A DNA stretch of 9,308 bases from positions 1 to 9,308 of the forward strand of contig JBMYQA010000249.1 of the NCBI GenBank assembly GCA_049600855.1. The letters are read 5' to 3'. How positions within the stretch are numbered: the first letter of the stretch is position 1; the number at the start of each line of letters is the position of its first letter. The position numbers and the translations under genes were made by a program. This DNA is from JBMYQA01 sp049600855. GTDB taxonomy: Bacteria; Bacteroidota; Bacteroidia; Cytophagales; Flammeovirgaceae. Shown here piece by piece: positions 1 through 6,705 of this stretch. Under the pieces are notes generated by a model. It saw only the letters and a list, made by a program, of their open reading frames with translations. It searched no databases and was not told the DNA's origin.

Positions 1-1283
1 AAATTGATACTATAGGCTTGATTTCTTTGGGCTTCTTGAAGCTTTGAGAAGAGGAAAGCATTTTCCTGATTGAGGGTGATGTGTCTATCTTCATCAGCAG
101 TTGGCACTATCATCTCTTGGATTAAGGGAGACAAATCTCCTGAATGATTGAGGTGATCGCCATAACCTACTCCTGTTTCTGTATCGAGTGCTGTAAGTAG
201 TGGAATAGATTGTGTTTCGTATCTTTCTTGGAATTTCGTGATAAAAGTTTGAAGCGTTGGAAGCTCTTTTGCAGGTTGTAAACAATTCAATACCTTCAAT
301 ACTTTACGTAGCTGTGGCTGAAAGGCTGATGGGAGTACATAGTGCGCTTGATGTGCCGTAAATAAGTCTGTTTGAAATAATTTATCCACTTCATAAGCTA
401 CACCTATTTCCGCTAACAAATCAATGATATGATGGTAATCAGTAATAGCATTACCCATGAATTGGTCAATACTATTCAGTTTTTTCTGTATGGTTACCAT
501 GAGCGACAACATGCGATGAAGCGAGGGAGAAGGAGCTATTTTTTCAATATTTCCTAATGTATGTATCAATTGATCCATCAAATCACCACCACTGACAGTA
601 GGCTCTAACTCACTTACCAACAATTGCGCGTCAATCATGAGTTGAATAAAGTCTTTTGCTTCTTCTAAAGCAATATTTTCATTGGTAATATGCTCGGATA
701 AGACGTGAATAGTGGCACCATTTTGAGCCTTTTCTAATACTAACCGCACATATACAGATGCATCCACAGCGCTGATCTGATGAATACGTTTATGATTTTG
801 GTAGTAATACTCTATATATCGAAACTCATTGCCTAGTAAATAAATGCTGCTATTTGGATAAAAATGAAGATAAGGTTGGATATAGGGTTGTTTATCTAAA
901 TATTGAGATAAAGCAACTGAATAATGCATGTCTAGTTTTGTACGTCTGTAGTAAGCTGACAGTCTGATAGGTTCCGAAGCCGTTTTAGCCCATTGAGCGG
1001 TACCACAAGAAGCAAACAACCCAAAAGGCGTGGCGCGGTTATGCATGCGCAAGGCATATTTACGCAAACTGTTGAATAGCTTTTCTTGAGTTTTGATTGA
1101 ATGCATTCGATTTTCTTGCCATTTCTCAAATGCTTGATAAAGGCTAGGAGAAGCTAAAAATAATGCTTCTTTTGCCACTTTTTCGTTGAAAAGCTCCACT
1201 AATTCATCATCACTAAAATTAAGCTTAACTGGCTTTAATGGAGTGCGGAAAATAAGATGTTCGCTAAATTGATAGTTCATCAT
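1..1283 (-). CDS. Lantibiotic dehydratase (LanB-type), N-terminal part, cut by window edge
   Basis: An uninterrupted minus-strand frame of 427 codons runs from an ATG-ATG pair (1283 or 1280) off the left edge. It matches the N-terminal glutamylation domain of class I lanthipeptide dehydratases. These use glutamyl-tRNA to activate Ser/Thr of a precursor peptide in the cytoplasm, then eliminate glutamate to give dehydroamino acids. Visible family landmarks are FRTPLKPV near residues 12-19, the block SLRKYALRMHNRATPFGLFA at 72-91 (NisB-like RxxxRxTPFGLF), and FQERYETQSIPLLTALD followed by GVGYG at 351-375. Full-length enzymes are about 1000 residues, so the rest of this domain and any C-terminal elimination (SpaB_C) domain lie outside; a split enzyme cannot be excluded. 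It lies 122 bp downstream of the precursor peptide gene on the same strand, probably one operon. No Shine-Dalgarno is visible. The family call is secure; the chemistry performed here is not. Confidence 0.93.
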   Translation of the reverse strand, partial: MMNYQFSEHLIFRTPLKPVKLNFSDDELVELFNEKVAKEALFLASPSLYQAFEKWQENRMHSIKTQEKLFNSLRKYALRMHNRATPFGLFASCGTAQWAKTASEPIRLSAYYRRTKLDMHYSVALSQYLDKQPYIQPYLHFYPNSSIYLLGNEFRYIEYYYQNHKRIHQISAVDASVYVRLVLEKAQNGATIHVLSEHITNENIALEEAKDFIQLMIDAQLLVSELEPTVSGGDLMDQLIHTLGNIEKIAPSPSLHRMLSLMVTIQKKLNSIDQFMGNAITDYHHIIDLLAEIGVAYEVDKLFQTDLFTAHQAHYVLPSAFQPQLRKVLKVLNCLQPAKELPTLQTFITKFQERYETQSIPLLTALDTETGVGYGDHLNHSGDLSPLIQEMIVPTADEDRHITLNQENAFLFSKLQEAQRNQAYSIN

Positions 1284-1358
1284 AGCACTAAGCAGAGATC
1301 AATTCAATTCTCATCGTGTATGAGCTATTTAGTACTAATTAAATAAATGTTGAAACCA

Positions 1359-1397
1359 GAAATCCTATAGCTAAAGATCAATTCACTATAGGATTTC
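1359..1397 (-). promoter_or_regulatory. Perfect 12-bp stem-loop between precursor and dehydratase genes
   Basis: GAAATCCTATAG (1359-1370) and CTATAGGATTTC (1386-1397) are exact reverse complements around a 15-nt loop. On the minus strand the stem begins 9 nt after the precursor stop codon and about 75 nt before the dehydratase start. There is no long T run after it (the next bases are TGGTTTC), so it is not a textbook intrinsic terminator. In RiPP operons a hairpin here commonly acts as a leaky terminator or 3'-end stabiliser, giving more precursor than enzyme mRNA. That role is inferred from position only. Confidence 0.6.
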
Positions 1398-1405
1398 ATG
1401 TAGAC

Positions 1406-1564
1406 TTATTTTACAGTACCCATCTTAACTGTGCCCATCTTAACAGTACCTAACTTTACAGTACCCATCTTAACTGTACCTAATTGGCTCATTCTACCGT
1501 TTCCAAATCGAGCAACAGTTTTCTTATTTAAGCTTAGTTTAGACTGACGAGGTAAATTTCTCAT
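1406..1564 (-). CDS. Putative RiPP precursor peptide: lanthipeptide-type leader, Cys-free GTVK repeat core
   Basis: A short frame of 52 codons (ATG at 1564-1562, TAA at 1408-1406) sits just upstream of the dehydratase gene. Residues 9-20 (KLSLNKKTVARF) resemble the conserved leader of Bacteroidota class I lanthipeptide precursors, whose pattern is roughly K-L-x-L-x-K-x-T-I/V-x-x-L. Residues 25-28 (MSQL) resemble the leader end that in relatives often precedes a glycine-rich cleavage site. From residue 29 to the end the peptide is five tandem units of Gly-Thr-Val-Lys-Met/Leu (fourth residue Lys; the last unit lacks the fifth residue). Thr is at 30, 35, 40, 45 and 50. There is no Cys at all, so intramolecular lanthionine cannot form. 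Likely fates are dehydrobutyrine formation, another LanB-dependent change, or none. The codons vary synonymously between units, which supports real coding. The leader is A/T-rich with no Shine-Dalgarno. The precursor role is inferred from leader, size and neighbour. Confidence 0.8.
   Translation of the reverse strand: MRNLPRQSKLSLNKKTVARFGNGRMSQLGTVKMGTVKLGTVKMGTVKMGTVK
1409..1480 (-). repeat. Five tandem 15-bp units encoding the GTVK[M/L] core
   Basis: The units on the minus strand begin at 1480, 1465, 1450, 1435 and 1420; the last is 12 bp and runs straight into the stop codon. Differences fall at third codon positions (GGT/GGC, ACA/ACT, GTT/GTA, AAG/AAA) and leave the amino acids unchanged, except an ATG to TTA (Met to Leu) change in unit 2. 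This suggests an old duplication kept under protein-level selection, not a fresh microsatellite expansion. Confidence 0.9.
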
Positions 1565-1837
1565 AAAAAATGATTAAAAAAATGTTTACCTACTCTATTA
1601 AAGGCTTTTCAGCATCCGCCTACATAAATTTAATCTAAAAATAAGAAATGCTTACGAAAGCACATATTTTTTTAGAGCTTGTTTAGAATATATCCTTCTG
1701 CAACGAAGAGTGAGGTAATTTTTGACTTTTGAAAATGTAAAAGCTTATTTTATATAATCTCTAATGGAATTTAATTTACAAATGCTTATTTTAAGCCACC
1801 TCATAAACAAATAGCTTAACAACAATTTCAGGTCATC

Positions 1838-2503
1838 ATGGCAGAACGTTTTGTGAAATTTCAACATTTTGTAACCGAAGAAGAGTTACTAGATTTTACT
1901 GACTTTCTCAAGGAACATGGCATTACTTTTCAAGTAGAAGATAATACTCCTGCATTAGACATTAATATGCATTTTAATCCTGACCCGCTTCAAAAAAGCT
2001 TTTTAGTAAAAATAAAACCTCACGATTTCCCTACTGTCAAAGCCTTACTCAATGCACAAGCTGAGCAACTGTTAGATCAGGTAAGCCAAGATCATTACTT
2101 GTATTCTTTTTCTAGCCAAGAGCTATTTGAGGTAATTAAAAAAGCGGACGAATGGAACCCGCTCGATGTGCAACTGGCTAAAAAAATATTGGCAGAAGAA
2201 GGAATAGCCATTCCCGAAGAAGCAATCGAAAAAATTGAGCAAGAACGTGTTGAAGAACTTGCCCAACCCAAAGTACTTGGACTATCTTGGTTAATTTTTG
2301 CCTATGTATTAGCCATGCTTGCAGGAATACTTGCCATTTTATTTGCAGGCTATTTAATACATTCGAAAACAACGCTTCCCGATGGTAGACGGGTTTATTT
2401 CTTTGATGAACAAGCTAGAAAACACGGTTGGGGAATTGCCATCGTTTCTCTACTTCAAATCATCATGATGGCTTACCTATCTTTCACTGGAAGATTAGGG
2501 TAA
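1838..2503 (+). CDS. Two-helix membrane protein with DUF2007-like N-terminus, function unknown
   Basis: The protein has 221 residues. Residues 1-75 (FVTEEELLDFTDFLKEHGI, then VEDN, ending in a V-K-I-K-P-H-D-F segment) resemble the small ferredoxin-like DUF2007 'putative signal-transducing' fold. Residues 92-123 (SSQELFEVIKKADEWNPLD and following) match a helical segment that I recall from Bacteroidota membrane proteins. Two hydrophobic helices follow at about 148-174 and 198-217, joined by a short loop containing DGRRVYFFDEQARKHG, which also recurs in such proteins. There is no signal peptide, so the soluble part is probably cytoplasmic. The start is the only upstream Met that keeps the conserved N-terminus. 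The gene's last 9 bp overlap the end of the convergent cdaA gene. No function should be assigned; the DUF2007 link is by eye. Confidence 0.88.
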   Translation: MAERFVKFQHFVTEEELLDFTDFLKEHGITFQVEDNTPALDINMHFNPDPLQKSFLVKIKPHDFPTVKALLNAQAEQLLDQVSQDHYLYSFSSQELFEVIKKADEWNPLDVQLAKKILAEEGIAIPEEAIEKIEQERVEELAQPKVLGLSWLIFAYVLAMLAGILAILFAGYLIHSKTTLPDGRRVYFFDEQARKHGWGIAIVSLLQIIMMAYLSFTGRLG

Positions 2504-3334
2504 AGACTCCTCATGAGCCATTTCCTGCAACTTTAGGGTATCATCTTGATCGAGGTTCTCGCCTTTTAAGTAGGCAACAAGCAACTTTCTAATTTCTTGA
2601 ATGGATAAATTGTGACCGATCTTCCCTTTAAACACAAAGGATAATTGCCCCGTTTCTTCAGAAACTAATAATACCGCAGCACTAGTCACTTCGGTGATTC
2701 CTACAGCAGCGCGGTGGCGAAGTCCCATACTAGCTGGAATATATTGATTATCAGAAACAGGCAAAATGCAACGTGCGGCCTTCATCCTATTTTTATGGAT
2801 GATGACCGCCCCATCGTGTAAAGGACTATTTTTATAGAAGATGGAAAGGATAAGCCGCTTAGAAATTTCAGCATCTAAATGATCGCCTGTTTCTGCATAG
2901 TATTGTAAGTCATCCATTCGAGATACTACAATTAAAGCTCCTGTATTCGTTCCTCCCATTACCTTCATGGCCGCCAAAATGGGAGAAATATCCATGATTT
3001 CTTTCTCCGATTTATTGGTATTGACAAACTTGCCCATTACCTGATTAAATTCAGTGGTTTTACCAATAATCAATAAGAACTTCTTAATCTCATTCTGGAA
3101 TAAAACGATAACTGCAATCACACCAACCCCCATAAACTGCCCTAGTATTTCTGCTAACAAAGCCATTTCAGTGGCTTTCACAATCAGAAAAACTAAATAA
3201 ACTGCTAGAAATCCAAGAAAAATCTTCAACGCGACACTTCCTCTAATTAATTTGTAAAGATTATACAGAAGGATAGTGACCAATGCGATGTCGAGTACAT
3301 CAAGCCAATGAATTTCTAAAAAGCCTATACTCAT
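2495..3334 (-). CDS. cdaA: Diadenylate cyclase, CdaA/DacA type (c-di-AMP synthase)
   Basis: The enzyme condenses two ATP into the second messenger c-di-AMP, which in characterised bacteria controls potassium and osmolyte balance and wall homeostasis. The 279 residues have the family's layout: three N-terminal membrane helices at about 12-30, 35-53 and 68-90, ending in FQNEIKKFLL, then a cytoplasmic DisA_N cyclase domain at about 110-245. Both catalytic signatures are intact: DGA at 174-176 (in NSPLHDGAVIIH) and RHR at 206-208 (in GLRHRAAVGI). The length is normal. Many Bacteroidota have folP just upstream of this gene; here the upstream same-strand neighbour is methylmalonyl-CoA mutase, 162 bp away, so co-transcription is uncertain. 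No cdaR-like regulator is adjacent. Its 3' end overlaps the plus-strand membrane protein gene by 9 bp. Confidence 0.97.
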   Translation of the reverse strand: MSIGFLEIHWLDVLDIALVTILLYNLYKLIRGSVALKIFLGFLAVYLVFLIVKATEMALLAEILGQFMGVGVIAVIVLFQNEIKKFLLIIGKTTEFNQVMGKFVNTNKSEKEIMDISPILAAMKVMGGTNTGALIVVSRMDDLQYYAETGDHLDAEISKRLILSIFYKNSPLHDGAVIIHKNRMKAARCILPVSDNQYIPASMGLRHRAAVGITEVTSAAVLLVSEETGQLSFVFKGKIGHNLSIQEIRKLLVAYLKGENLDQDDTLKLQEMAHEESLP

Positions 3335-3432
3335 AATTGCGGTTTACACCTTTCACGTTTCGTTTCTTCAAGAAAGTTACAAAAAAAATGACTAATTCGA
3401 TCAAATTAATCATTTATAGCAGGGGTTTCTTA

Positions 3433-3470
3433 AGTGCTTAACCTTAAATATGGCTACATGGCTAAGCACT
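3433..3470. repeat. Imperfect inverted repeat between mutB and cdaA
   Basis: AGTGCTTAACC (3433-3443) pairs with GGCTAAGCACT (3460-3470), 10 of 11 positions complementary and the other a possible G-U pair in RNA, around a 16-nt loop. It lies 27-64 bp beyond the mutB stop codon on the minus strand, before cdaA. On the minus strand the T run (TTTTTT) precedes the stem instead of following it, so it is not a canonical intrinsic terminator for mutB. It may be a weak terminator, a processing site or a protein-binding dyad. The loop also holds a short direct repeat, ATGGCTA twice at 8-bp spacing. Confidence 0.5.
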
Positions 3471-3496
3471 AAAAAACTCCGATTTTCCGCATTTGT

Positions 3497-5689
3497 TTAA
3501 TTTTCTAAATCTTGATATTCTTTGATTAACTGTTCAAGAATATTGAATGCAGCATCAGAAATTACGGTTCCTGGCCCAAAAACGCCTTTTACCCCAGCTT
3601 CAAAAAGGAACTCATAATCTTTTGGCGGAATTACGCCACCCGTAACAACCATGATGTCCTCCCTTCCAATTAGACCTAATTCGCTAATTAACTCAGGTAC
3701 TAAGGTTTTATGCCCAGCCGCCAACGTAGATACCCCAACGATATGCACATCGTTTTCAGCCGCTTGCATCGCTACCTCTTTAGGTGTTTGGAAAAGTGGG
3801 CCTATATCTACATCAAATCCCAAATCGGCAAAGCTCGTAGCAATTACCTTCGCCCCTCTGTCATGACCATCTTGTCCCATTTTAGCCACTAAAATTCGAG
3901 GTCTTCTACCATCCAGCTCTGCAAACTCATCCGCAGCCTTACACGCTTTTTCAAAGCTTTCATTAGCTGCTGCTTCTTTTGAGTATACACCTGATATTGA
4001 ACGAATTACCGCTTTATGTCTTCCAAATACCGATTCCATTGCATCTGAAATTTCTCCTAGCGATGCCCTTTTACGTGCAGCAACTACCGCTAAAGCCAAC
4101 AGGTTTTCTTCATCTTTTTGCGCATCTGCTTTTCCTTCTTTCTTCAGCAACGCACACTTCTTAATTGCCTCTAATGCTTCCTGAACTTCTGCTTCATTTC
4201 GCTCGCTACGCAACTTTTTAAGGCGTTCAATTTGTTTATCTCTAACGACTGTGTTATCAATTTCAAGTAATTCCAAATCAAGCGCTTCTTCCACCTCATA
4301 TTTGTTCATGCCTACAATTACATCCTTTTTGGAATCTAAACGAGCTTGTTTTTTAGCAGCCGCTTCTTCAATACGCATCTTAGGCAAACCCGTTTCAATG
4401 GCTTTTGCCATTCCTCCCAATTCTTCTACCTCTTGAATTAACGTCCATGCGCGCTCTACCAACTGATTTGTCAAGTATTCTATGTAATAACTTCCGCCCC
4501 AAGGGTCAACTACTTTGGTAATATTCGTCTGCTTTTGCAAAAATAGTTGGGTATCCCGTGCGATTTTTGCGGAGTAATCGGTTGGCAGTGCAATCGCTTC
4601 ATCTAAAGAGTTGGTATGCAACGATTGGGTATGTCCTAAAGCGGCGGCCATGGCCTCAATACACGTTCTAGCCACGTTATTAAATGGATCTTGCTCCGTT
4701 AACGACCAACCTGAAGTCTGGCAATGGGTTCTTAACGCCATTGACTTCGGATTTTTAGGATTAAATTGCTTTACCAACTTTGCCCAAATCAATCTGCCTG
4801 CTCGCATTTTGGCAATTTCCATAAAATGATTCATCCCAATTGCCCAGAAAAATGAAAGTCGAGGGGCAAACTGGTCAATATCCATGCCTGCTTCCAAGCC
4901 TTTTCTAATGTATTCCAAGCCATCTGCCAAGGTGTAAGCCAATTCAATATCATTCGTTGCACCAGCTTCTTGCATGTGATAGCCACTAATGCTAATCGAG
5001 TTAAAATTAGGCATATGACGCGCAGTAAAGGCAAAAATATCCGCGATTACCTGCATACTTGGCCGTGGAGGATAGATGTAGGTATTCCTCACCATAAACT
5101 CTTTCAGGATATCATTTTGGATGGTTCCTGTCAGTTTATTTAAGGGTACACCCTGCTCCTCTGCTGCCACAATGTAAAAAGCCATGATCGGAATTACAGC
5201 ACCATTCATCGTCATAGATACCGACATTTTATCCAATGGAATTTGATCGAATAAGATTTTCATATCCAAGACCGAATCTACGGCTACGCCTGCTTTCCCA
5301 ACATCCCCACTGACTCGTGGATGATCAGAATCGTATCCTCGGTGAGTGGCTAAATCAAATGCCACCGATAAGCCTTTTTGACCCGCAGCCAAGTTTCGTC
5401 GGTAAAATGCATTAGATTCTTCTGCTGTACTAAAGCCCGCATATTGCCTCACCGTCCAAGGTCTAACCACATACATCGTAGAATATGGGCCTCGTAAATA
5501 GGGAGGTACTCCTGCGGCAAAGCCAAGATGGTTTACCTCTTTTAAAGCATCTTCATTAAAAATAGGTGGTACCTGAACCTGTTCAGCAGTATCCCACTTT
5601 AGAAGAGCTTGATCGACTTTAGGCCGATAATTCTTATCTTTTGCTTGGTAAATCGCTTCAAATGGAATATTTTTAAAATCTGGGCGCAT
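3497..5689 (-). CDS. mutB: Methylmalonyl-CoA mutase, large (catalytic, B12-binding) subunit
   Basis: The enzyme interconverts (R)-methylmalonyl-CoA and succinyl-CoA by adenosylcobalamin radical chemistry in the cytoplasm, linking propionate or odd-chain and branched amino acid breakdown to the TCA cycle. The 730 residues match the usual length of the catalytic subunit. The TIM-barrel domain carries RPWTVRQYAGFSTAEESN (75-92), TIQNDILKEFMVRNTYIYPP (189-208) and SISGYHMQEAGAT (233-245). By comparison with remembered Propionibacterium numbering, Tyr83, Gln191, Arg201 and His238 correspond to substrate/active-site residues Tyr89, Gln197, Arg207 and His244. The C-terminal cobalamin domain has DGHDRG at 607-612, with His609 the expected cobalt ligand, then GVSTLAAGHKTLVPEL and TGGVIPP. 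No truncation or frameshift is seen. The small-subunit gene (mutA), often adjacent in Bacteroidota, is not on either side; it may lie elsewhere or be absent. Confidence 0.98.
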   Translation of the reverse strand: MRPDFKNIPFEAIYQAKDKNYRPKVDQALLKWDTAEQVQVPPIFNEDALKEVNHLGFAAGVPPYLRGPYSTMYVVRPWTVRQYAGFSTAEESNAFYRRNLAAGQKGLSVAFDLATHRGYDSDHPRVSGDVGKAGVAVDSVLDMKILFDQIPLDKMSVSMTMNGAVIPIMAFYIVAAEEQGVPLNKLTGTIQNDILKEFMVRNTYIYPPRPSMQVIADIFAFTARHMPNFNSISISGYHMQEAGATNDIELAYTLADGLEYIRKGLEAGMDIDQFAPRLSFFWAIGMNHFMEIAKMRAGRLIWAKLVKQFNPKNPKSMALRTHCQTSGWSLTEQDPFNNVARTCIEAMAAALGHTQSLHTNSLDEAIALPTDYSAKIARDTQLFLQKQTNITKVVDPWGGSYYIEYLTNQLVERAWTLIQEVEELGGMAKAIETGLPKMRIEEAAAKKQARLDSKKDVIVGMNKYEVEEALDLELLEIDNTVVRDKQIERLKKLRSERNEAEVQEALEAIKKCALLKKEGKADAQKDEENLLALAVVAARKRASLGEISDAMESVFGRHKAVIRSISGVYSKEAAANESFEKACKAADEFAELDGRRPRILVAKMGQDGHDRGAKVIATSFADLGFDVDIGPLFQTPKEVAMQAAENDVHIVGVSTLAAGHKTLVPELISELGLIGREDIMVVTGGVIPPKDYEFLFEAGVKGVFGPGTVISDAAFNILEQLIKEYQDLEN

Positions 5690-6034
5690 GGCGAATGTAT
5701 TGTTGTTTATTCAGTAGGTAAGCAAAATTAAGGAAAAATTAATTTTGAGTAGCTTATTTCACCTTCATTACTTCTTCATAAGAATAATTAAGTTTACCCA
5801 TCTAATTTTTGTAACAGGAATAAATGATACATAATTAGGAGCTTTCTTTGATAATTACAATCATCATCCTGTGTTTTTGTTCCTACATCTCAATTATTAT
5901 TACTTTTACCTTGCGTTTTCACTTTGAATGAGTTTCTTTGTAATGAAGTTGTTGAAAAATTGGATAAAATTAAAATCATTCCATTTCTTGTTGAATCAAC
6001 TTTAAAATAAATAATCAAAACACATCATAATAAT
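5690..6034. other. Divergent intergenic region, mutB / response regulator
   Basis: This 345-bp A/T-rich gap separates the divergent mutB and response-regulator genes. I see no convincing ORF, RNA gene or riboswitch; in particular no cobalamin-riboswitch B12 box was recognised ahead of mutB, though only by eye. The one clear structure is the dyad at 5723-5747, described separately. The 200 bp nearest the response regulator contain two TTTCTTTG motifs (near 5853 and 5933) that only loosely resemble a Bacteroidota -7 element. Confidence 0.6.
5723..5747. promoter_or_regulatory. Perfect dyad with two back-to-back TAATTTTG (-7-like) elements
   Basis: CAAAATTAA (5723-5731) and TTAATTTTG (5739-5747) are exact reverse complements with a 7-nt spacer. 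Each arm contains TAATTTTG, which fits the Bacteroidota -7 consensus TAnnTTTG: once on the minus strand (5730-5723) toward mutB and once on the plus strand (5740-5747). The minus-strand copy would place a start site about 28 nt before the mutB ATG, a sensible leader length. No good -33 TTTG was found at the right spacing for either direction, so this is a candidate promoter or operator only. Confidence 0.35.
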
Positions 6035-6457
6035 ATGGGTGCAGAAATTGACTTGGTATTGTTAGTAGATGATAATGACACTGACAACTTTATCAATAAT
6101 CGAATTATTGAACTGACGAACTTTGCCAAGAGAGTTGTAGTAAAGAATTCAGGCAAAAGTGCATTAGAATACTTGCGTGACAACAAGGACAATGATGTGG
6201 AATTGCCTAATCTAATCTTCTTAGACATCAACATGCCTATTGTTGATGGTTTTGTGTTTTTATATGAATTCGAAAGTTTTCCTCAAAACATCAAGAATAA
6301 GTGCAAAATTGCTATTCTTTCTAGTTCAGACAACAAACGTGACATTAATAAGATTGTCAACAATGATTATGTTGTTAAGTTTATCACTAAACCACTTACA
6401 GAAGAGGCGTTGATTGATGTTGAACAAATTTTGAAAAGTAGCGAAGCACAGACTTGA
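6035..6457 (+). CDS. Single-domain response regulator (CheY-like receiver)
   Basis: The 140-residue protein is essentially one receiver domain with no output domain. The phosphorylation apparatus is complete: acidic pair Asp12-Asp13 in LLVDDND, phospho-acceptor Asp64 in NLIFLDINMP, a Ser in the Thr/Ser position in AILSSSDN (about 96-98), and the conserved Lys119 in FITKP. The LxDINMPxxDGFxFL pattern is typical of Bacteroidota stand-alone receivers, which usually act in phosphorelays with hybrid histidine kinases or by protein-protein contact. No kinase gene adjoins it, so its partner is unknown. The start follows a very A/T-rich leader with no Shine-Dalgarno. A strong terminator 26 bp downstream makes it a single-gene unit. 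Confidence 0.95.
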   Translation: MGAEIDLVLLVDDNDTDNFINNRIIELTNFAKRVVVKNSGKSALEYLRDNKDNDVELPNLIFLDINMPIVDGFVFLYEFESFPQNIKNKCKIAILSSSDNKRDINKIVNNDYVVKFITKPLTEEALIDVEQILKSSEAQT

Positions 6458-6482
6458 TTTTGCCTACATATTTAAAAATAAG

Positions 6483-6518
6483 GCCTAATATCTCTAGTTG
6501 ATATTAGGCTATTTTTTT
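6483..6518 (+). terminator. Intrinsic terminator of the response-regulator gene
   Basis: GCCTAATATC (6483-6492) and GATATTAGGC (6500-6509) form a perfect 10-bp stem with a 7-nt loop, followed by TA and seven T (6510-6518). It starts 26 bp after the response-regulator stop codon on the plus strand. Confidence 0.92.
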
Positions 6519-6705
6519 CAGGAAGTAAATCGTTTTGTATATTGTTACTGTTAATTCGAATAAGATATGCAAGTTTATCGTTTAAATTACACTTGTTTTA
6601 TCATAGTTATTTCACTAATATCAACTGTGGTCAAACACTTAGATCAATAGAAACCTAGTTCGTTCAATTAGCTTTTACAGATGGTTATTAGTATAACTCC
6701 TGATA

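Noticed and set aside
94..285. 63-codon minus-strand ORF near the left edge
   Set aside because: It is out of frame within the continuous LanB reading frame and has low-complexity Ser/Arg/Thr composition.
932..1129. 65-codon minus-strand ORF inside the dehydratase gene
   Set aside because: It is an out-of-frame shadow of the clearly conserved LanB frame on the same strand.
1325..1399. 24-codon minus-strand ORF between the precursor and dehydratase genes
   Set aside because: Most of it is the perfect hairpin and loop, it has no leader-like motif or start-site support, and it resembles no peptide family. Its ATG lies only 7 nt after the precursor stop, so it could be translated by re-initiation, but nothing shows it is.
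1649..1662. Small hairpin TGCTT-ACGA-AAGCA upstream of the precursor gene
   Set aside because: A 5-bp stem is expected by chance in a region of this length, and no T run or promoter motif accompanies it.
1743..1793. 10-bp direct repeat GCTTATTTTA (1743-1752 and 1784-1793)
   Set aside because: A/T-rich decamers recur easily here, and the spacing and position give no reason to read it as a regulator site.
5690..6034. Cobalamin riboswitch ahead of mutB
   Set aside because: No B12-box-like conserved element or multi-stem structure was recognised, and the predicted leader is only about 28 nt if the -7-like element is used.
6025..6234. Minus-strand ORF opposite the response-regulator gene
   Set aside because: It is the antisense shadow of a receiver domain with all catalytic residues intact on the plus strand.
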